From assembly GCA_046726955.1 (NCBI GenBank), contig JBKPBQ010000529.1, positions 1 through 20,311 of the forward strand: a stretch of 20,311 nucleotides of DNA, written 5' to 3'. Each line of letters opens with the position of its first letter. The stretch's first letter is position 1. The translations under genes were made by a program, and so were the position numbers. This DNA is from CAVPGH01 sp046726955. Lineage in GTDB: Bacteria > Acidobacteriota > Vicinamibacteria > Fen-336. Positions 14,786 through 20,311 of this stretch are shown one piece after another. The notes beneath the pieces are model-generated. The model was given only the letters and a program-made list of their open reading frames with translations. It was not told where the DNA came from and ran no database searches.

Positions 14786-15568
14786 ATGCAGCTCGAACGG
14801 GTGGAGGTCGAGCTCGAGGGAGCGGTGGCCCGCGTGTGGCTCAACCGTCCCGACGTGCGCAACGCTTTCGACGGGCTCATGGTCACCGAGCTGCGGAAGA
14901 CGCTCTTCGACCTCGGGGCGACCGACGGCGTGCGCGTGATCGTGCTGGGCGGCCGCGGCCCCTCGTTCTGCGCGGGCGGCGACCTCCAGTGGATGAAGGC
15001 GGCCTCGAACTTCACGCGCGAGGAGAACGTGCGCGAGGCCCAGGGCCTCGCCGACCTCTTCTTCACCGTCTACAACTCGCCCAAGCCCGTGGTGGCCCGC
15101 GTCCACGGAGCGGCGCTCGGCGGGGGCGCCGGCCTCGTGGCCGCCTGCGACATCCCGGTGGCCGCCCTCGGCACCCAGTTCGGATTCACCGAGGTGCGGC
15201 TCGGCATCATACCCGCCGTGATCTCGCCCTACGTCGTCGGGAAGATCGGGGAGTCCGCGGCCCGCGAGCTCTTCCTCACCGGCGAGCGCTTCGAGGCGGT
15301 GCGCGCGGCCGAGATCGGCCTCGTGCGGGCGGCAGTACCTCCCGACGACCTCGACGCCGCGGTGGACGGCCGGGTCAAGGAGCTGCTGCAGGCCGGACCG
15401 CGGGCCATCGCGGAGGCGAAAGCGCTCATCCGCGAGGTCGCGTGGACGCGAGTGGAGGACGTGCAGCGCTACACGGTCGAGCGCATCTCCGACCTGCGCG
15501 TCTCCCGCGAGGGCCAGGAAGGGATGCGGGCGTTCCTGGAGAAGCGCAAGCCCTCCTGGGGATCCTGA
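14786..15568 (+). CDS. liuC: Methylglutaconyl-CoA hydratase (enoyl-CoA hydratase family)
   Basis: A 260-residue crotonase-fold enzyme that hydrates 3-methylglutaconyl-CoA to HMG-CoA, the leucine-pathway step after the carboxylase. Signatures are LNRPDVRNAF at 19-28, the oxyanion-loop GPSFCAGGDLQWM at 58-70, HGAALGGGAGLVAACD at 107-122, and FTEVRLGIIPAVISPYV at 134-150. E136 is the catalytic glutamate. The first crotonase glutamate is replaced by G116, which to my recollection is common in bacterial LiuC proteins. ATG 14786 gives a standard MQLERVEVEL start, though no ribosome site is clear. It heads the downstream + strand operon and abuts the next gene at its stop. Placement beside carboxylase alpha and HMG-CoA lyase favours this substrate over a generic enoyl-CoA. 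Confidence 0.88.
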   Translation: MQLERVEVELEGAVARVWLNRPDVRNAFDGLMVTELRKTLFDLGATDGVRVIVLGGRGPSFCAGGDLQWMKAASNFTREENVREAQGLADLFFTVYNSPKPVVARVHGAALGGGAGLVAACDIPVAALGTQFGFTEVRLGIIPAVISPYVVGKIGESAARELFLTGERFEAVRAAEIGLVRAAVPPDDLDAAVDGRVKELLQAGPRAIAEAKALIREVAWTRVEDVQRYTVERISDLRVSREGQEGMRAFLEKRKPSWGS

Positions 15569-16627
15569 GTGGTCCGGGTCCTCCTCGCCCTCCTCCTGCT
15601 CCTCGCCGTCGGCCTCGTCCTCCTGCCATCGCCCGTCAAGCCCGAGGCGTGGGCTCCGCCGCCCGCCCCCGCGCTCACGGGTCCCCTGGCGCCTAACGAA
15701 GCGCTCCGGGACGCCGCGCTCCTCGCCGAAGGCGCCGTCCACGGCCCCGAGGACCTGGCCTTCGACGCGGAAGGACGCGTCTACGCGGCGACGCTCGATG
15801 GAAAGGTGGTTCGCCTGGGCGCCGACGGCAAGCTCGAGGACTACGCGACCACCGGCGGCCGGCCTCTCGGCCTCCGCTTCGACGCCGCGGGCAACCTCGT
15901 GGTGTGCGACCTCGTGAAGGGGCTCGTCTCGATCGACCGCGCGCGCCGCGTGAGTGTCCTCTCCACGGAAGCCGCCGGCGTGCCCTTTGCCTTCATCGAC
16001 AACCTCGACATCGCGAGCGACGGCACGGTCTACTTCTCGGACGCGACGTCGAAGTTCCGGGGCCAGGACTACCGCTTCGACCTGTTGGAGGCGCGTCCCC
16101 ACGGCCGGCTCCTGCGCTACGACCCGGCGACGCGAGAAACGCGCGTGGTGCTGGACAACCTGTACTTCGCGAACGGCGTCGCGCTCTCGCAGAACGAGGA
16201 CTTCCTGGTCGTGAGCGAGACGTACCGCTACCGCCTCACCCGCTACTGGCTGAAGGGCCCGAAGGCGGGAACCTCCGACGTCTTCCTCGACAACCTGCCC
16301 GGGTTCGCCGACAACGTGGACGGCAACCGCCGCGGCAGCTTCTGGGTCGCGATGTTCACCGTGCGCAACCCCGTCGCGGACGCGCTGCACCCGCGGCCGT
16401 GGGCCAAGTCGATGCTCGCCAAGCTGCCCCTCGCGCTCTGGCCGAAGCCCGCGCGGTACGGTCTCGTCCTGGAGGTCGGCGAGGACGGGAAGATCCTCCG
16501 GAGCTTCCACGACCCCGGCGGGCGGCGCGTCCACCAGGTCACCACCGCCCGCGAGAACTCCGGCCAGCTCTACCTCGGCAACCTCGAGCAGTCCTGGATC
16601 GGCCGCCTCGCGTTGCCCCCGCGTTGA
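15569..16627 (+). CDS. Strictosidine-synthase-like/SMP-30 beta-propeller protein
   Basis: A 352-residue protein with a hydrophobic N-terminal anchor or signal (residues 2-20), probably facing the periplasm. The body is a six-bladed propeller of the strictosidine-synthase-like/APMAP group: VYFSDATSKF at 154-163, GRLLRYDP at 179-186, YFANGVALS at 199-207, TRYWLKGPKAG at 224-234 and LPGFADNV at 243-250. Relatives include calcium-dependent lactonases and arylesterases. True strictosidine synthase activity is not expected in a bacterium, and the substrate is unknown. GTG 15569 begins immediately after the LiuC stop codon, so the two are translationally coupled. Its place between LiuC and the carboxylase alpha genes suggests a role with acyl-lactone or ester substrates, but this is only inference. 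Confidence 0.82.
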   Translation: MVRVLLALLLLLAVGLVLLPSPVKPEAWAPPPAPALTGPLAPNEALRDAALLAEGAVHGPEDLAFDAEGRVYAATLDGKVVRLGADGKLEDYATTGGRPLGLRFDAAGNLVVCDLVKGLVSIDRARRVSVLSTEAAGVPFAFIDNLDIASDGTVYFSDATSKFRGQDYRFDLLEARPHGRLLRYDPATRETRVVLDNLYFANGVALSQNEDFLVVSETYRYRLTRYWLKGPKAGTSDVFLDNLPGFADNVDGNRRGSFWVAMFTVRNPVADALHPRPWAKSMLAKLPLALWPKPARYGLVLEVGEDGKILRSFHDPGGRRVHQVTTARENSGQLYLGNLEQSWIGRLALPPR

Positions 16628-16646
16628 GGCCGTCTCACAATCAGAC

Positions 16647-18149
16647 GTGGCCCTCTTCCGGAAGCTCCTGATCGCGAACCGCGGCGAGATCGCGGTCCGC
16701 ATCGCGCGCACCTGCCGGGTGATGGGGATCCCGACGGTGGCCGTCTACTCCGAGGCGGATCGCGGCGCCCTGCACACGCGCGTGTGCGACGAGGCCGTCG
16801 AGATCGGACCTCCCGAGGCGTCTTCGAGCTACCTGAGCGTCGAGCGTCTGCTCGACGCGGCGCGGCGGACGGGCGCGGATTCGGTCCATCCCGGGTACGG
16901 CTTCCTGAGCCAGAACGGAGACTTCGCGGACGCCGTCGCGAGCGCCGGGCTCGTGTTCGTGGGCCCGCCCGGGGACGTGCACCGCCAGATGGGCGACAAG
17001 AAGGGCGCGCGCCGGCTGATGGCGGGAGCGGGGGTGCCGATCGTCCCGGGATACGACGGCGACGACCAGCAGGACGCGACGCTCCTCGCCGAGGCCGAGC
17101 GCATCGGCTGGCCGGTGCTGATCAAGCCCTCGCTCGGCGGCGGCGGCAAGGGGATGCGGGGGGTGACGCGCCTCGCGGACTTTTTGGGCGCCCTCGCCGC
17201 GTCGCGGCGCGAGGCCCGCGCCTCCTTCGGCGACGACGCGGTCGTGCTCGAGCGCTTCCTCGAGAAGTCGCGCCACGTCGAAGTGCAGGTACTGGCGGAC
17301 GCGACGGGAGAGACGATCCACCTCGGCGAGCGCGAGTGCTCCGTCCAGCGGCGCCATCAGAAGGTGGTCGAAGAGACGCCGAGCCCCGCCCTCACGCCGC
17401 CGCTCCGCGCCGCCCTTTGCGCGGCGGGTGTCGCCGCCGCCCGCGCCGCCGCCTACCGCAACGCGGGCACGGTGGAGTTCCTGCTCGACCCCGAGGGACG
17501 CTTCTTCTTCCTCGAGATGAACACGCGGCTCCAGGTCGAGCACCCGGTTACGGAAGCGGTCACCGGGCTCGACCTCGTGCGCCTCCAGCTCGAGATCGCG
17601 GCCGGGCATCGGCTGCCGATTCGGCAGGAGGATGTCGTCGCGCGCGGTCACGCCCTCGAGTGCCGGCTCTACGCGGAGGACCCGGATCGCGACGACCTGC
17701 CGTCTCCCGGACGCGTCCTCCACTTCGTCCCTCCGGAGGGACCAGGGATCCGCGTGGACAGCGGGATCGCCGCCGGCTCCGAGGTCACGGTGCATTACGA
17801 CCCGCTCCTCGCCAAGCTCGTCACCTGGGGCGCCGACCGCGAGGAGGCCGTGGCCCGGATGACGGAGGCTCTCGCCCGCACGGTGGTGCTGGGCGTCGTC
17901 ACCAACCTGGCCCGGCTCCGGGCGATCGTCGAGCATCCCGCCTTCCGTGCGGGCGAGCTCCACACCGGCTTCATCGACGAGCACCTCCGGGAGCTCGCCA
18001 CGCCGGCCTGTCCGCCCGCGATCGCGCTCGCCGCCGCGGCGGCCGCCCTCGCCTCGCAATCCGCCAACGGATCGGCACGGGGCTCGTCGGCCGCAGCTTC
18101 CTCGCCGTGGTCGGAGCTCGGCGGGTGGCGCCTGGGAGAAGGCCGGTGA
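16647..18149 (+). CDS. liuD: Methylcrotonyl-CoA carboxylase alpha, biotin carboxylase part
   Basis: A 500-residue biotin carboxylase that uses ATP and bicarbonate to carboxylate biotin. The N-terminus FRKLLIANRGEIAVRIA (4-20) and SVHPGYGFLSQN (79-90) form the N-terminal domain. The ATP-grasp domain has the GGGGKGM loop at 164-170, ECSVQRRHQKVVEE at 230-243 and FLEMNTRLQVEHPVTE at 288-303, followed by the C-terminal domain. The last 30 residues (SPWSELGGWRLGEGR) resemble the start of the BT linker domain found in one-piece MCC alpha chains, and the frame then stops. The biotin carrier follows in another frame, overlapping by 4 nt. GTG 16647 has no ribosome site but gives the canonical N-terminus. 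Context assigns it to methylcrotonyl-CoA carboxylase. Confidence 0.92.
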   Translation: MALFRKLLIANRGEIAVRIARTCRVMGIPTVAVYSEADRGALHTRVCDEAVEIGPPEASSSYLSVERLLDAARRTGADSVHPGYGFLSQNGDFADAVASAGLVFVGPPGDVHRQMGDKKGARRLMAGAGVPIVPGYDGDDQQDATLLAEAERIGWPVLIKPSLGGGGKGMRGVTRLADFLGALAASRREARASFGDDAVVLERFLEKSRHVEVQVLADATGETIHLGERECSVQRRHQKVVEETPSPALTPPLRAALCAAGVAAARAAAYRNAGTVEFLLDPEGRFFFLEMNTRLQVEHPVTEAVTGLDLVRLQLEIAAGHRLPIRQEDVVARGHALECRLYAEDPDRDDLPSPGRVLHFVPPEGPGIRVDSGIAAGSEVTVHYDPLLAKLVTWGADREEAVARMTEALARTVVLGVVTNLARLRAIVEHPAFRAGELHTGFIDEHLRELATPACPPAIALAAAAAALASQSANGSARGSSAAASSPWSELGGWRLGEGR

Positions 18150-18622
18150 GGATCGCCTGCGGCGACGAGTCGCGCGAGGTGGGGATCCGCACGAGCGGAG
18201 ACGGGCTCGAAGTCGCGGTCGGCGACGAGCACTTCGCCTTGAGGGTCGAGGAGACGGCGCCCGGCGTCTTCCTCCTGCACGACGGCGGCGGCGGCGGTCC
18301 GCGAACCTTCCACTGTGTGCGCGACGGCGAGACGATCCACCTCTTCTGGCAGGGGGTCGCCTATCGCATGACCGAGGAGAAGGGCGGCCGCTCCCTCGCG
18401 CGCCAGGCCACGGGCGCGCTCGAGGCGCCCATGCCCGGCAAGGTGATCGCCGTGCGCGTCTCGCCCGGACAGGCGGTCGCCCGCGGCGAGGAGCTCGTCG
18501 TGGTCGAGGCGATGAAGATGGAGAACGCGCTGCGCGCGCCCCGCGCGGGCACGGTCAAGTCGGTGGCCGCGAAGGTCGGGGACATGGTGGCGCCGGGCCT
18601 CGCGCTGGTCGAGCTCGAGTGA
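18146..18622 (+). CDS. Methylcrotonyl-CoA carboxylase alpha, BT and biotin-carrier part
   Basis: A 158-residue protein completing the carboxylase alpha subunit. Residues 1-80 look like the remainder of the BT domain, which docks alpha to beta. Residues 89-158 are a biotinyl domain with LEAPMPGKV at 92-100 and the biotinylation site EAMKMEN at 121-127, where K124 would carry biotin. GTG 18146 overlaps the biotin-carboxylase stop (GTGA) and has GGGAG 7 nt upstream, so separate initiation is plausible. Usually these domains are one polypeptide of about 660 residues. A true gene split, a -1 shift or a one-base sequence error are all possible. Its stop overlaps the HMG-CoA lyase ATG (TGATG). Confidence 0.88.
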   Translation: MRIACGDESREVGIRTSGDGLEVAVGDEHFALRVEETAPGVFLLHDGGGGGPRTFHCVRDGETIHLFWQGVAYRMTEEKGGRSLARQATGALEAPMPGKVIAVRVSPGQAVARGEELVVVEAMKMENALRAPRAGTVKSVAAKVGDMVAPGLALVELE

Positions 18623-19530
18623 TGGAGCTGCCGCGCCGGGTCACGGTCGTGGAGGTCGGCCCGCGAGACGGGCTCCAGAACGAGGCGGCGAAGCTCTCGG
18701 TGGACGACCGCGTGGAGTTCTGCGATCGGCTCCTCGACGCCGGTCTCCCCGTGGTGGAGACGGGCGCCTTCGTCTCGCCGAAATGGGTTCCGCAGATGGC
18801 GGGCTCGGACGAGGTCTTCCGCCGCGTGAAGCCGCGCGGGGCGTCGCGCCGCGTCGTGCTCGTCCCCAACCGGCAGGGCTTCGAGCGCGCCCGCGAGGCG
18901 GGGTGCCGCGAGATCGCCGTCTTCACGGCGGCCAGCGAGAGCTTCAACAAGAAGAACATCAACGCCTCGATCGACGAGTCGTTCGACCGCTTCCGCGAGT
19001 TCGTCCCCGAGGCGCGGCGCGAGGGGTTCTGGGTACGCGGATACGTCTCGACGTGCTTCGGCTGTCCCTACGAGGGCAGGGTCGAGCCGGCGAAGGTGGT
19101 CGAGGTGGCCTGGCGCCTCGTGGAGACGGGCTGCGACGAGGTCTCGATCGGGGACACGATCGGCGTCGCCGTGCCGTCGCAGGTCACGGACGTGATGGGG
19201 CGGCTGAAGGAGGCGGTGCCGTCTTCCGCGCTCGCCGTGCACTTCCACGACACGCGGGGGACGGCGCTCGCCAACGTCCTCGCGGCATTGCAGACGGGCA
19301 TTTCCATCGTGGACAGCTCGGCGGGCGGTCTCGGCGGCTGTCCCTACGCGCCGGGAGCGAGCGGCAACCTCGCGACCGAGGACCTCCTGTACATGCTGCA
19401 CGGCATGGGGATCGAGACCGGCGTGGATCTCGAGAAGGTCGCGGCCGCCTCGCGGGCGATCGCGCCGCGGCTCGGGCGGGCTCTTCCGGGCCGCTACCTC
19501 CAGGCTGGCCCTCCGGCGGCGCGCGCGTGA
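18622..19530 (+). CDS. liuE: Hydroxymethylglutaryl-CoA lyase
   Basis: A 302-residue TIM-barrel lyase that cleaves HMG-CoA into acetoacetate and acetyl-CoA, the final leucine-degradation step. It shows VGPRDGLQNE at 12-21 with the catalytic D16, VETGAFVSPKWVPQM at 45-59, STCFGCPYEG at 143-152, the metal-binding HFHD at 207-210, and the glycine-rich loop GGLGGCPYAPGASGN at 235-249 with catalytic C240. The length is normal. ATG 18622 shares one base with the upstream stop (TGATG), and the stop overlaps the kinase gene GTG by 4 nt, so the operon is tightly coupled. The enzyme fits LiuC and the carboxylase exactly. Homocitrate synthase-type relatives lack this loop. Confidence 0.95.
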   Translation: MELPRRVTVVEVGPRDGLQNEAAKLSVDDRVEFCDRLLDAGLPVVETGAFVSPKWVPQMAGSDEVFRRVKPRGASRRVVLVPNRQGFERAREAGCREIAVFTAASESFNKKNINASIDESFDRFREFVPEARREGFWVRGYVSTCFGCPYEGRVEPAKVVEVAWRLVETGCDEVSIGDTIGVAVPSQVTDVMGRLKEAVPSSALAVHFHDTRGTALANVLAALQTGISIVDSSAGGLGGCPYAPGASGNLATEDLLYMLHGMGIETGVDLEKVAAASRAIAPRLGRALPGRYLQAGPPAARA

Positions 19531-20311
19531 GCGCGACCCTCCTCGTCGTCGACGACCACCTGGCGAACCGCGAGCTCCTCGCGCGGCGCCTCGAGCGCGT
19601 CGGCTACGAGGTTCGGATGGCTGAGAGCGGGCCTGAGGCCCTCGAGATCCTGGGCCGAGCGCAGGTGGACCTCGTCCTGCTCGACATCATGATGCCGGAG
19701 ATGAGCGGGCTCGAGGTCCTGACGCGCATCCGCGAGACGCGCTCGGCTTCCGAGCTACCCGTCATCATGGTCACCGCGCGCACGGAGAGCGCGGACGTCG
19801 TCGACGCCCTCGGGAGGGGAGCCAACGACTACGTGACCAAGCCCATCGACTTCCCGGTGGTGAAGGCGCGGATCGAGGCCCACCTCCGCACCCGCACCGC
19901 GGCCGCGGCCGCAATGGCGCCGCCACTGTTGGCCAGCGACCTCGGCGCGTCGGGCGACGTGCAGCCGGGGAGCGTCCTCGACGGACGCTACCGGATCGAC
20001 GCGCGCGTCGGCGGCGGCAGCTTCGGCGCCGTCTTCCGCGGCCGCCACCTCGAGCTCGACCAGCCCGTAGCGGTGAAGGTGCTCGCCCTCGGCGGCATCG
20101 CCGAGCCCACCGCGCTCGACCGCTTCCGCCGCGAGGGCATCTCCGCCTGCCGCGTGCGCCACCCGAACGCGGTGTCGGTCGTGGACTTCGGGGTCACGGA
20201 GTCGGGGATCGCGTTCCTGGTGATGGAGCTGCTCGAGGGGCGCACACTGGAGGCCGAGCTCGGCGAGTCGGGCCCGCTCGCTCCGGCGCGAGCGGTGGCG
20301 ATCGTCGCCCC
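19527..20311 (+). CDS. Receiver-domain/Ser-Thr protein kinase fusion (partial, runs off window)
   Basis: An open frame from GTG 19527, overlapping the HMG-CoA lyase stop by 4 nt, to the window edge (261 codons seen). Residues 4-120 form a response-regulator receiver: acidic pair D9/D10, phosphoacceptor D53 in LLDIMMPEMSG, T83 in MVTART and K105 in DYVTKPID. A linker rich in Ala and Pro (about 124-146) leads to a Hanks-type kinase domain: LDGRYRIDARVGGGSFGAVF at 151-170 (glycine loop), K184 in VAVKVL, helix-C glutamate near E203, and FLVMELLEG. The catalytic HRD and DFG motifs lie beyond the window. It likely links a phosphorelay to Ser/Thr phosphorylation; the partner histidine kinase and targets are unknown. 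Confidence 0.9.
   Translation, partial: MSATLLVVDDHLANRELLARRLERVGYEVRMAESGPEALEILGRAQVDLVLLDIMMPEMSGLEVLTRIRETRSASELPVIMVTARTESADVVDALGRGANDYVTKPIDFPVVKARIEAHLRTRTAAAAAMAPPLLASDLGASGDVQPGSVLDGRYRIDARVGGGSFGAVFRGRHLELDQPVAVKVLALGGIAEPTALDRFRREGISACRVRHPNAVSVVDFGVTESGIAFLVMELLEGRTLEAELGESGPLAPARAVAIVA

Noticed and set aside
18130..18150. Programmed -1 frameshift joining biotin carboxylase to the carrier
   Set aside because: No slippery heptamer of the X XXY YYZ type is present at the junction; the GTGA overlap with a GGGAG site is a simpler explanation, though a sequence error remains open.

Overview
This window comes from a high-GC bacterial chromosome. It is densely packed, with many 1-4 nt gene overlaps and frequent GTG or TTG starts. 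A DivIVA-family protein, a secreted S9 prolyl oligopeptidase, a receiver-Ser/Thr-kinase fusion and a CrtYc/Yd-type lycopene cyclase domain together suggest Acidobacteriota or a similar phylum, with Myxococcota as an alternative. That placement is inference; there is no rRNA or other marker to settle it. I see no tRNA, rRNA, CRISPR array, insertion sequence or phage gene. No stretch longer than about 140 bases lacks a gene.

Region 1 (1-2601, + strand) is a compact housekeeping run: the end of a YggS-type PLP-binding protein, yggT, a divIVA-like gene, a DUF167 (YggU) gene, and hutI (imidazolonepropionase) with a TTG start. Region 2 (2598-9075, - strand) holds a secreted prolyl oligopeptidase with an unusual in-frame duplication of 59 codons. 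It is followed by a GNAT acetyltransferase, a RidA-family protein, a secreted DUF4019 protein, a small secreted RcnB/CigR-like protein, a LysE/RhtB exporter and a secreted metal-dependent amidohydrolase. On the - strand these read as the units DUF4019-RidA-GNAT and amidohydrolase-LysE, plus single genes.

Region 3 (9173-19530) is organised around leucine/isovalerate catabolism. The methylcrotonyl-CoA carboxylase beta subunit (9173-10780) is separated by about 4 kb from a tight + strand operon: methylglutaconyl-CoA hydratase, a strictosidine-synthase-like beta-propeller protein, the biotin carboxylase and biotin carrier parts of methylcrotonyl-CoA carboxylase alpha (split into two overlapping frames), and HMG-CoA lyase. 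Together these enzymes take 3-methylcrotonyl-CoA to acetoacetate and acetyl-CoA. The intervening 4 kb carries a lycopene-cyclase-domain membrane protein (-), a double-ACT GcvR-like regulator (+) and a DedA/MprF-like fusion (-). The operon runs by a 4-nt overlap into a receiver-domain/Ser-Thr kinase fusion that leaves the window at 20311.

The observations most worth a second look are the duplicated propeller segment in the prolyl oligopeptidase, the DedA-to-aminoacyl-phospholipid-synthase fusion, the split carboxylase alpha subunit, and the signalling kinase and sugar-lactonase-like protein translationally coupled to the leucine operon. I see no clear evidence of a wholly new defence or mobile system.
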